NCBI GenBank assembly: GCA_024653845.1
Contig: JANLHA010000304.1
Location: 1-5,538 of the forward strand
Reading direction: 5' to 3'
Origin: Candidatus Omnitrophota bacterium
GTDB taxonomy: Bacteria > Omnitrophota > Gorgyraeia > Zapsychrales > JANLHA01
DNA: 5,538 nt
Shown here piece by piece: positions 1 through 5,538 of this stretch. Each line of letters opens with the position of its first letter. Position 1 is the stretch's first letter. The translations under genes and the position numbers were made by a program. Below the pieces are notes generated by a model. The model did not search any database and was not told the DNA's origin. It worked only from the letters and a program-made list of their open reading frames with translations.

Positions 1-359
1 TGCTTTCGAATTTCTTGGCTCAGGAGTCTTGTGGGCAATGTGTTCCCTGCAAGTCGGGCGGACGGATCATTACGGAACATTTGTACAAGATTGAAAATCA
101 TGAAGCTACGCAAGACAATATCGATGCCATTGTTAATGAATTTGGGAAGATTACGAATCAGACGAGATGCTTTTTGCCGACGGAAGAACAGATTTTGATT
201 TCGAGTCTTTTAGAAAAGTTTCCAGAAGAGTTTCGTGCTCATTTGGCTGGGCCGTGTCCGTATCATCGTAATCCGGAATTGCCATTGATTGACTCTTTTG
301 ATGAAGAAGCGCATCAGTTCAAGTATACGGCCAAGGAAGAACATTTGGTCTGGAAGTGA
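1..359 (+). CDS. nuoF: NADH-quinone oxidoreductase subunit F (NuoF-type), C-terminal fragment
   Basis: This is the 3' end of a gene that starts before the window; the reading frame enters at base 3 and ends at TGA 357-359. NuoF is the NADH- and FMN-binding subunit of complex I at the tip of the peripheral arm and passes electrons from NADH into the iron-sulfur chain. The fragment shows the family's iron-sulfur module: ESCGQCVPC (about bases 27-50) supplies three cysteines of the N3-type [4Fe-4S] cluster, and a fourth lies 40 residues after the third, in TRCFLPTEEQ. That spacing is normal for NuoF/Nqo1. After the usual FPEEFRAHL stretch the protein ends with a short acidic tail. No extra ferredoxin-like 2x[4Fe-4S] domain follows, which argues against the HndC/HydB type of electron-bifurcating hydrogenase subunit. 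The FMN and NADH domains lie outside the window, so a HoxF- or FdsB-like relative cannot be fully excluded. The next gene is metE, not nuoG. Confidence 0.88.
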   Translation, partial: LSNFLAQESCGQCVPCKSGGRIITEHLYKIENHEATQDNIDAIVNEFGKITNQTRCFLPTEEQILISSLLEKFPEEFRAHLAGPCPYHRNPELPLIDSFDEEAHQFKYTAKEEHLVWK

Positions 360-372
360 TTTTAGATATTAT
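345..372 (+). promoter_or_regulatory. Possible weak sigma70-like promoter for metE
   Basis: A -10-like TATTAT (367-372, 5 of 6 matches to consensus) lies just after the nuoF stop, with a poor -35 candidate TTGGTC (345-350) 16 bases upstream, inside the end of nuoF. Transcription from here would start near 379 and give a short leader of about 19 bases holding the metE ribosome binding site. No terminator separates nuoF and metE, so read-through from nuoF is equally possible. AT-rich hexamers occur by chance, so this is a weak call. The gap is too short for a SAM or cobalamin riboswitch. Confidence 0.22.
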
Positions 373-397
373 TAACCGCTAACAGGAGATCAGCACC

Positions 398-2635
398 GTG
401 AAGACATACGCTTATGGATTCCCACGCGTCGGGAAAAATCGTGAATTCAAGAAATCTGTGGAGGCTTTTTGGGCAGGAGAGCTTTCGGAGAAAAAAACAC
501 AAGAGGCTTTAGTCCAGATTCAAAAAGATATTTTAGCCGCTTATGAAAAAAATGGAATAGATCAATTCCCCATTGGAGAGGTCACGGGTTATGATCCGAT
601 GTTTGATGCCGCGATCATGGTCGGAGTTTATCGTCCAAAAAATTTGAAAGCCTATTATGAATTTTGCCGCGGCAAAAATGCTTTGGAAATGACCAAATGG
701 TTCAATACGAATTACCACTATTTGGTTCCGGATTTTTCTGCTCTTGGAGCTGTTAAATTTTCGGTGAATTGGAACAAAGCCAAGGAATATCTCGATCAAT
801 TCAAGAAAGGAACTCCGTCGATCATTGGGCCGTTCACCTTTTTGAAGTTGAGCAAGGGCATCCCAGCGGCTAAATTTGGGAAGACGCTTCAACAGTTGAC
901 CAAAGTTTATCAGAAAATTTTGGCCACGATTCCTGAGGTTCATTTAGAAGAACCGGCTTTTGTTTTGGAATTGTCCAAAGAAGAAGTCGCCATGATTCAA
1001 GAAGCGTATAAAGTATTGGCCACTAGTGGCTGTAAAATCCGTTTGATCACGTATTATGATTCTGTTGATTTTTTAAAAGAATTGACCCAATTGCCCGTGG
1101 ATGCCATTGGGTTGGATTTTGTCAATGGCCCTGCCAACTTGCAATCCTTGAAAAAATATGGGTTCCCTAAAGGGAAAACCTTGATTGCCGGATTAGTCAA
1201 TGGTCGCAATGTCTGGCGAACTGATGTCAAAAAAGCAGTGGAAACTCTCAAAGAAATTTCCGCGGTTGCCAAAAATGTGGTAGTTTCCAACGCGGCACCG
1301 CTTTTTCATCTTCCGATTTCATTGGAAGGAGAAGGCAAGCTCGACGCGGAGGTTAAAAAACGTTTGGCTTTTGCTCAAGAAAAATTGGAAGACATTCGTG
1401 AAATTGCCAATGTTTTTGATGGCAAGCAAAAGGCCCGAGATCTGAATCTCAATGGGCTTTGGAAAAATGAAAAGATGAGAAATCGCGTGCAAGCCTTGAC
1501 GGCTGCTGATTTCCAGAAGAAAGAATCTGTCGAAGAGCGAAGAGCCATTCATGAGAAACAATTCAATCTTCCGCTTTTCCCGACGACAACCATTGGAAGT
1601 TTTCCTCAGACCCCTGAGGTTCGTAAACAGCGCGCCGATGTTCGTGCAGGTCGGATCAGCGAAGAGCAATATAAGACATTTGTCCGAAAAAGCATTGTGG
1701 ATTTGGTCAAGTGGCAAGAGAAGATGGGCTTGGATGTTTTGGTCCATGGCGAGTTTGAACGCACCGACATGGTGGAGTTTTTTGCCGAAAAATTGAACGG
1801 CATCGCTACGACTCAAGGCGGATGGATCATTTCATACGGAACTCGGGCTTATCGTCCACCCGTTATCTTCGGAGATATTTCTCGTCCAGCTCCGATGACG
1901 ATCGATGAGATTCAATATGCTCAAACTCTGACCAAGAAGCCAATGAAGGGCATGTTGACTGGGCCTGTCACCATCATCGCCTGGAGTTTTGTGCGCGAAG
2001 ATGTACCTATTGCCGAAGTCGCATATCAATTGGGATTGTGTCTTCAGGACGAAATTCGTGATTATGAGAAAGCGGGAATTCGAATTGTGCAAGTCGATGA
2101 ACCTGCCATCCGTGAAAAGGCTCCAATTAAAAAGCGTGATTGGCCGTCCTATTTTGACTGGGCAATCAATTCCTTCAAACTTTCGATCAATACTGAACCG
2201 CAAACGCAAATTCATACGCATATGTGCTACTCGGAATTTGGTGAGATCGTCGAGCAAATCGATGCGATGGACTTTGATGTCATTTCTATCGAAACGACCC
2301 GCAGCCGAGGCGATATCATCGAGAGTTTTGAGAGGATTGATTTCAAAAAGCAAATTGGGCTGGGAGTTTGGGACATCCATTCGCCAGCGGTTCCGACCAA
2401 AGCTCAAATGAAGAAAATTGTGCAGCGAGCCTTGAAGGTCATTCCGAAAGAGAATTTCTGGATCAATCCGGATTGTGGTTTGAAAACCCGTGGCTGGAAA
2501 GAAACAGAAAGCTCGTTGAAGAATTTGGTGGAGCTCAGCAAAGAGTTGCGAAAGTCCGCCCCAGCAAAGCCTAAGGCAGGCGCTTCTCGTCGACGAGTGA
2601 TGGCGAGTTCTTCTTGCCAATGCTGCGAATGTTAA
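398..2635 (+). CDS. metE: Cobalamin-independent methionine synthase MetE, with a Cys-rich C-terminal tail
   Basis: MetE (5-methyltetrahydropteroyltriglutamate-homocysteine methyltransferase, cytoplasmic) makes methionine by moving the methyl group of methyl-tetrahydrofolate polyglutamate to homocysteine without B12. The 745-residue product matches the family from end to end. The N-terminal folate-binding half starts GFPRVG..REFKK (7-19) and contains EMTKWFNTNYHY (97-108). The C-terminal catalytic half contains TTTIGSFPQT with the homocysteine-binding IGS at 399-401, then VLVHGEFERTDMVEFF. The zinc ligands are H608 and C610 (in THMC), E632 (IETTRS) and C693 (NPDCGLKTRGW). H661 in DIHSP is the expected proton donor. 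Their spacing equals that of the E. coli enzyme. The GTG start is chosen because AGGAG (384-388) lies 9 bases upstream and the protein then begins just where the family does. The core ends near residue 719; residues 720-745 are an extra Ala/Pro/Lys- and Arg-rich tail ending CQCCEC. A terminator follows at once. Confidence 0.97.
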   Translation: MKTYAYGFPRVGKNREFKKSVEAFWAGELSEKKTQEALVQIQKDILAAYEKNGIDQFPIGEVTGYDPMFDAAIMVGVYRPKNLKAYYEFCRGKNALEMTKWFNTNYHYLVPDFSALGAVKFSVNWNKAKEYLDQFKKGTPSIIGPFTFLKLSKGIPAAKFGKTLQQLTKVYQKILATIPEVHLEEPAFVLELSKEEVAMIQEAYKVLATSGCKIRLITYYDSVDFLKELTQLPVDAIGLDFVNGPANLQSLKKYGFPKGKTLIAGLVNGRNVWRTDVKKAVETLKEISAVAKNVVVSNAAPLFHLPISLEGEGKLDAEVKKRLAFAQEKLEDIREIANVFDGKQKARDLNLNGLWKNEKMRNRVQALTAADFQKKESVEERRAIHEKQFNLPLFPTTTIGSFPQTPEVRKQRADVRAGRISEEQYKTFVRKSIVDLVKWQEKMGLDVLVHGEFERTDMVEFFAEKLNGIATTQGGWIISYGTRAYRPPVIFGDISRPAPMTIDEIQYAQTLTKKPMKGMLTGPVTIIAWSFVREDVPIAEVAYQLGLCLQDEIRDYEKAGIRIVQVDEPAIREKAPIKKRDWPSYFDWAINSFKLSINTEPQTQIHTHMCYSEFGEIVEQIDAMDFDVISIETTRSRGDIIESFERIDFKKQIGLGVWDIHSPAVPTKAQMKKIVQRALKVIPKENFWINPDCGLKTRGWKETESSLKNLVELSKELRKSAPAKPKAGASRRRVMASSSCQCCEC

Positions 2636-2653
2636 TTCGTTTTTAAGTGATTC

Positions 2654-2694
2654 AAAAATCCCGGTCTTTTTATTCTACAAGGCCGGGATTTTTT
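2654..2694 (+). terminator. Intrinsic terminator after metE
   Basis: The arms AAAAATCCCGGTCTT (2654-2668) and AAGGCCGGGATTTTT (2679-2693) form a 15-bp stem with one G-U pair and a 10-base loop. Transcripts on the + strand end in a run of six U (2689-2694). It starts 18 bases after the metE stop and separates metE from the receiver-mla operon. The A run on the 5' side means the same hairpin could also stop transcription on the minus strand, although no convergent gene is present here. Confidence 0.9.
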
Positions 2695-2706
2695 ATTTCA
2701 TTTGTC

Positions 2707-2735
2707 TTGTCTCTAAGGACCTTCCTGGTTAAAAT
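2707..2735 (+). promoter_or_regulatory. Likely sigma70-type promoter of the response regulator-mla operon
   Basis: TTGTCT (2707-2712, 4 of 6 matches to TTGACA) and TAAAAT (2730-2735, 5 of 6 to TATAAT) are separated by exactly 17 bases. They lie between the metE terminator and the next gene. The expected start point, 6-7 bases after the -10 box, is 2741-2742, at the ATG of the response regulator itself. No Shine-Dalgarno sequence lies at a usable distance: the nearest, AAGGA at 2715-2719, is 22 bases from the ATG and inside the promoter spacer. Both observations fit a leaderless transcript. This is predicted from sequence only. Confidence 0.5.
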
Positions 2736-2741
2736 GTTGCC

Positions 2742-3137
2742 ATGACCACGCAATCCGAATCTTCCAAGATCCTGATCATTGATGATGATCCACTGATTTT
2801 GCGTCTGATGGATGAGGTCCTCAAGACCAAAGGCTATGAAATTCTAATCGCGAGTGAAGCGGCATCTGGCCTGGAGATGGCCATTAAGAAGAATCCCGAT
2901 CTCATCATTTTGGATGTGATGATGCCGATTATCAATGGTTACAATATTTGCCGTCTTCTTAAGAAAGAGGTTGGGATGCGGGATGTCCCGATCATTTTTC
3001 TGACATGCCGCTCTGAAGAAGATGACCGTCGTATCGGAGAACAGGTCGGTGCCGATGCGTATCTTCCGAAGCCATTCAATACCCCAGACCTCTTACTCAA
3101 AATTGAAGAACTTTTAAAAAGTCGTGTCCGAAGATGA
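2742..3137 (+). CDS. Stand-alone response regulator receiver (REC, CheY-like) protein
   Basis: This is a 131-residue cytoplasmic protein made of a single receiver domain with no output domain. It shows the acidic pocket DDD (14-16), the phospho-acceptor D58 in IILDVMMP, the switch residue T88 in IIFLTCR and the invariant K110 in LPKPF, all at canonical spacing. It should therefore be phosphorylated on D58 by a histidine kinase, and should act by protein-protein contact instead of DNA binding. No kinase is in the window, so the partner is unknown. ATG 2742 is the only sensible start, because the ATG at 2734 meets a stop after two codons. There is no good ribosome binding site, and the promoter placement suggests leaderless translation. 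The stop overlaps the mlaE start by 4 bases (ATGA, 3134-3137), tying this protein to the lipid transporter. Whether it regulates the transporter or is merely co-expressed is inference. Confidence 0.93.
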   Translation: MTTQSESSKILIIDDDPLILRLMDEVLKTKGYEILIASEAASGLEMAIKKNPDLIILDVMMPIINGYNICRLLKKEVGMRDVPIIFLTCRSEEDDRRIGEQVGADAYLPKPFNTPDLLLKIEELLKSRVRR

Positions 3138-3934
3138 ACTTGGATATTTTTTATAAAATCGGTTGTGCGGTCAAAGAATGGATCCAAATTTTTGTCGAAT
3201 TTGTTCAGTTGACCTACCAGACACTGTATTGGCTTTTTGTCGGGCCATTCCATAAAAAACCTGTGAAGAGTGTGGCGGTTTTTGAGCAAATGGTTTTTAT
3301 GGGGACCAAATCGATTATCATTGTTATTTTTGTGATGTTGTTTACCGGGATTGTTTTGGCGATGCAATCGGCGTTTCAACTTTCGAAAATGGGGGGAACG
3401 ATTTATGTCGCGAGTTTGGTTTCGGTTTCGATCTGTCGGGAGTTGGGGCCGGTCTTAACAGCCTTGGTCATCGCGGGGCGCATTGGGGCCGCCATCACCG
3501 CTGAAGTGGGATCAATGAAAGTCAACGAGCAGATCGAAGCGTTGGAAACCATGGGGATCAATCCTATCCGATATTTGGTGGTTCCTAAAGTTGTGGCTTT
3601 GTTTTTCATGTTGCCATGTCTTGTGGTCATCGGAAATTTTGCCGGGATGGTTGGAGGATACATCATCGGCGTTTTAAATTTGAAGATCAATGCGTATCTT
3701 TATATCCAAACAGCTTTCAAATACCTTTCCTTGAAAGACATTTATACAGGACTTTCTAAAACATTTGTCTTTGCCATGATCATTGCCTTGGTTGGATGTT
3801 ATCAGGGGTTTCACACCAAGGGGGGAGCAGTGGGAGTGGGACGAGCCACGACGATTAGCGTGGTTACCAGTTTTATCCTGATCATTTTGGCTGATTGTGT
3901 GGTTACGGGAATTTATTATTTTAAGGATATGTAA
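3134..3934 (+). CDS. mlaE: MlaE-type ABC transporter permease, phospholipid transport
   Basis: This is the inner-membrane permease of the Mla/MCE lipid transporter, 266 residues, a normal length. MlaE dimerises, binds MlaF on the cytoplasmic side and carries the MlaD ring on the periplasmic side. The conserved family core is visible: CRELGPVLTALVIAGRIGAA (101-120), then the TAEVGSMKVNEQIEALETMG stretch (122-141) and NPIRYLVVPKVVA (143-155). Near the end lie GCYQGFHTKGGAVGVGRATT (221-240) and FILIILADC (247-255). After an amphipathic N-terminal part (about 1-40), hydrophobic segments lie near 57-79, 92-114, 148-182, 211-224 and 241-263. The start overlaps the stop of the receiver gene (ATGA) and has only a weak Shine-Dalgarno sequence, so translation is probably coupled to the upstream gene. 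The gene ends TAATG. It is followed by a 131-base gap holding a large inverted repeat, then mlaF. Confidence 0.96.
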   Translation: MNLDIFYKIGCAVKEWIQIFVEFVQLTYQTLYWLFVGPFHKKPVKSVAVFEQMVFMGTKSIIIVIFVMLFTGIVLAMQSAFQLSKMGGTIYVASLVSVSICRELGPVLTALVIAGRIGAAITAEVGSMKVNEQIEALETMGINPIRYLVVPKVVALFFMLPCLVVIGNFAGMVGGYIIGVLNLKINAYLYIQTAFKYLSLKDIYTGLSKTFVFAMIIALVGCYQGFHTKGGAVGVGRATTISVVTSFILIILADCVVTGIYYFKDM

Positions 3935-3943
3935 TGTATATGA

Positions 3944-4051
3944 CTCGTCAATTGATAACCCATTCACTCACAATCGACCCGTCTCTTCTAGAATTGAAAA
4001 TCAATTTGTTGACGGGCCTCAGAGTTCGCTCATGGATTACCAATTGACGAG
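3944..4051. repeat. Large nested inverted repeat between mlaE and mlaF, overlapping the mlaF ribosome binding site
   Basis: This structure nearly fills the mlaE-mlaF gap (3935-4065). The outer arms are 3944-3964 and 4031-4051: 11 bp are perfect (CTCGTCAATTG with CAATTGACGAG), and 18 of 21 positions pair over the full arms. Inside lie CCCGTC (3978-3983) with GACGGG (4011-4016), and innermost AATTGA (3992-3997) with TCAATT (4001-4006) around an AAA loop. The right outer arm ends in GAG, the first three bases of the mlaF Shine-Dalgarno sequence GAGGGA (4049-4054, 11 bases before ATG 4066). Folding would therefore partly hide that site. The outer and inner AATTGA/TCAATT copies can also pair with each other (3948-3953 with 3992-3997, 4001-4006 with 4042-4047), allowing a second fold. 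There is no U run, so it is not a typical intrinsic terminator. It could be an RNA control element, an mRNA-stabilising hairpin or a small palindromic insertion; no clear target-site duplication is seen. Confidence 0.7.
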
Positions 4052-4065
4052 GGAATTCTAAATCT

Positions 4066-4866
4066 ATGCCCGAAAAACGTGTTGCGATTTCAGTCCAAAA
4101 TTTGGTCAAATACTTCGGAGGCCGCAAAGTCCTCGACGGAGTCAGCCTGGATATTTATCAAGGTGAAACGTTTGTCATTATGGGTGGATCAGGATGCGGT
4201 AAAAGTACCCTTCTCCGACATATGACCGGCGCCATTGCGCCCACTTCCGGAAAAGTTTTTTTCCATGGCCGTGATTTAACGACGATGAATGATGAGGAAA
4301 AAGAGAAATTGAAACGCCGATTCGGGATGTGTTTTCAATCCGCAGCGCTTTTGGATTATTTGAATGTTGCGGACAACGTGGGGTTACCTTTGGTTGAACA
4401 TACACATCTTGACCCTAAAATCATTCGCATGATTGTCAAAATGAAATTGGGGCTGGTGGGGCTGCAAGGTTATGAAGATTTGATGCCCAACATGCTCTCG
4501 GGAGGAATGAAAAAGCGTGTTGGATTGGCCCGTGCGATTGCTTTGGATCCGGAAATTGTTTTTTATGACGAGCCGACCGCGGGATTGGACCCTGTGGTGT
4601 GTGCCGTCGTCGATAAACTGATTTTAGATTTAAGCCATAAATTGCTTTTAACTTCGATTGTTGTGACCCACAATATGGAAAGCGTTTACCGGATTGCGGA
4701 CCGCGCGGCCATGCTTTATCGTGGAAAAGTTTTGGAAGTGGGGACTCCGGAAGAAATTAAGAATTCCAAAAACCCTATTGTGCAACAGTTTATTCACGGA
4801 CAAATCGAAGGGCCGATTGATTTCCTTCGACTTGATCAGGAATCATCAGAGCTTGTTGACTCATAG
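4066..4866 (+). CDS. mlaF: MlaF-type ABC transporter ATP-binding protein, phospholipid transport
   Basis: This is the cytoplasmic ATPase that powers the MlaE permease. The 266-residue protein is complete. It has Walker A GGSGCGKST (40-48), a Q-loop in MCFQSAALLD with Q91, the ABC signature LSGGM (144-148), Walker B IVFYDEP (164-170) with D168 and catalytic E169, the D-loop AGLDP (172-176) and the H-loop H202 in VVTHNM. The signature LSGGMKKRVGLARA and the C-terminal QFIHGQIEGPIDF are the forms seen in MlaF and related MCE ATPases, which separates it from generic importers. It is slightly shorter than E. coli MlaF plus its usual tail, with no fused STAS domain; a separate MlaB is not visible here. 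ATG 4066 is preceded by GAGGGA (4049-4054). An in-frame TGA at 4045-4047 rules out a longer form. mlaD follows after 16 bases, so both should be made from one message. Confidence 0.97.
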   Translation: MPEKRVAISVQNLVKYFGGRKVLDGVSLDIYQGETFVIMGGSGCGKSTLLRHMTGAIAPTSGKVFFHGRDLTTMNDEEKEKLKRRFGMCFQSAALLDYLNVADNVGLPLVEHTHLDPKIIRMIVKMKLGLVGLQGYEDLMPNMLSGGMKKRVGLARAIALDPEIVFYDEPTAGLDPVVCAVVDKLILDLSHKLLLTSIVVTHNMESVYRIADRAAMLYRGKVLEVGTPEEIKNSKNPIVQQFIHGQIEGPIDFLRLDQESSELVDS

Positions 4867-4882
4867 ATAAAAAGGGGGAAAT

Positions 4883-5538
4883 ATGCAGTTGAATAATGAA
4901 ACCAAGATAGGAATCTTCGTTGTGATTGTTTTAGCCGTCTTGGGGGTGATCACATGGAAAGCAGGGAATTTCAATGTGGCTTATAAAGGTTACTCGGTGA
5001 AAGTCGAATTCACAAGCATCGACGGGATCAGCTTTAACGCTCCGGTCACGTTCAATGGATTTGAGGTGGGACGAGTGACAGACATTGATATTGTCTATGG
5101 AGAAAGGCCTCATATTCAACTGACATTATGGGTTCGTGACCATGTGAAACTGCCTAAGAATACCGAAGCCCTTATCAAGAATATGGGATTCATGGGTGAG
5201 AAATACGTGGCTTTGACAGCCAGAGAATCAACTTCTGACTTTTTAAGTCGTGATGAAGTTATCGTTGGGAAAGATCCCGGCAGTTTTGAGAAAATTCTGG
5301 CGGATGGGGAAGTCATCGCCAAGAATCTGAAAGACATTTCTGAGCAGGTCAATGGGCACTTGAGCAAGAATGAAGGAGCAATTGATTCGATCATTTCAGA
5401 TTTCCGCATCTCGATGAAAAATATCTCTTCCATTTCGGGGAATATGAATGAACGCTTGGATGTGAATAAATATTTGATTGATGATTTGGTTTTGAATCTT
5501 AACACGACGAGCAAGAATTTGAGTGAGATGAGTGAGGA
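4883..5538 (+). CDS. mlaD: MlaD-type MCE-domain lipid transport protein, 5' part (cut by window end)
   Basis: The frame is open from ATG 4883 to the last base, giving 218 complete codons and no stop. MlaD is anchored in the inner membrane by one N-terminal helix and forms a hexameric periplasmic ring that passes phospholipid to or from MlaE. The anchor is at about 9-25 (IGIFVVIVLAVLGVITW). The MCE domain covers about 37-113, with the typical opening YSVKVEFTSIDGISFNAPV, then GFEVGRVTDI (59-68) and the pore-loop region IKNMGFMGEKYVAL (98-111). From about 134 to the edge the sequence is polar and probably helical. E. coli MlaD has 183 residues in all, so this is a longer type with a helical C-terminal part, as in several MCE proteins outside the enterobacteria. 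AAGGGGGA (4872-4879) just before the ATG is a strong ribosome binding site. An mlaC-like gene may follow outside the window. Confidence 0.95.
   Translation, partial: MQLNNETKIGIFVVIVLAVLGVITWKAGNFNVAYKGYSVKVEFTSIDGISFNAPVTFNGFEVGRVTDIDIVYGERPHIQLTLWVRDHVKLPKNTEALIKNMGFMGEKYVALTARESTSDFLSRDEVIVGKDPGSFEKILADGEVIAKNLKDISEQVNGHLSKNEGAIDSIISDFRISMKNISSISGNMNERLDVNKYLIDDLVLNLNTTSKNLSEMSE

Noticed and set aside
360..397. A possible riboswitch (SAM or cobalamin) controlling metE.
   Set aside because: Only 38 bases separate nuoF from metE, with no room for a known aptamer and no hairpin.
2586..2597. A perfect 12-base palindrome CTCGTCGACGAG near the end of metE, sharing CTCGTC/GACGAG with the mlaE-mlaF inverted repeat.
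   Set aside because: It encodes the Ser-Arg-Arg-Arg part of the MetE tail. The shared six bases are too short to show a common origin, and no flanking similarity is seen.
1832..2620. A 262-codon open frame on the minus strand opposite the C-terminal half of metE.
   Set aside because: It is a shadow of the strongly conserved metE coding sequence. Its translation has no recognisable domain, and metE is intact on the other strand.
3934..4047. A 37-codon open frame starting in the TAATG at the mlaE stop, with AAGGA (3923-3927) 6 bases upstream and in the same frame as mlaF.
   Set aside because: The product resembles nothing I recognise, and it lies almost wholly on the inverted repeat, which explains the sequence better. 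It ends at TGA 4045-4047. A recoded TGA fused to mlaF is unlikely because TGA ends other genes here and MlaF is complete from 4066. It could still act as a leader peptide, but nothing in the sequence supports that.
5116..5514. A 132-codon minus-strand open frame at the right end.
   Set aside because: It lies opposite the MCE-domain gene, whose + strand frame is open to the window edge with a membrane anchor and family motifs. The minus-strand product shows no domain.

Overview
The window reads almost entirely on the + strand and looks like ordinary chromosome of a Gram-negative (diderm) bacterium. The evidence for a diderm is a retrograde lipid-transport (Mla/MCE) operon, which only makes sense in a cell with an outer membrane or an equivalent second envelope layer. 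TGA is used as a normal stop (nuoF, the response regulator), so the standard bacterial code applies. The orphan receiver domain joined to an mlaE-mlaF-mlaD cluster would fit an environmental lineage such as Omnitrophota or a deltaproteobacterial relative, but this is only an impression and taxonomy cannot be fixed from the sequence alone.

Region 1 (1-359) is the C-terminal end of a NuoF-type NADH dehydrogenase subunit with all four cysteines of its [4Fe-4S] site. Region 2 (398-2635) is a complete cobalamin-independent methionine synthase, metE, only 38 bases downstream. It has every zinc and homocysteine ligand, plus an unusual 26-residue C-terminal tail ending in a C-x-C-C-x-C cysteine cluster. 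A strong intrinsic terminator (2654-2694) closes this unit.

Region 3 (2742-5538, open at the right edge) is a second operon: a stand-alone response-regulator receiver domain, then mlaE (permease), mlaF (ATPase) and mlaD (MCE-domain substrate-binding subunit, cut by the window end). The receiver gene overlaps mlaE by 4 bases (ATGA) and mlaD follows mlaF by 16 bases. A promoter-like sequence is placed so that transcription would begin at or next to the receiver gene's ATG, suggesting a leaderless message. MlaE, MlaF and MlaD together form the core of an inner-membrane complex that moves phospholipid between the inner membrane and the outer envelope. The periplasmic carrier (MlaC), the STAS subunit (MlaB) and the outer-membrane part (MlaA) are not in the window.

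The only sizeable non-coding gap inside the operon (3935-4065, between mlaE and mlaF) is almost filled by a large nested inverted repeat. Its right arm runs into the mlaF Shine-Dalgarno sequence, so it may control mlaF translation or may be a small inserted palindromic element. No CRISPR array, tRNA, rRNA, insertion sequence or phage gene was seen. The genes are familiar; the less usual points are the MetE cysteine tail, the receiver-mlaE coupling and the mlaE-mlaF palindrome.
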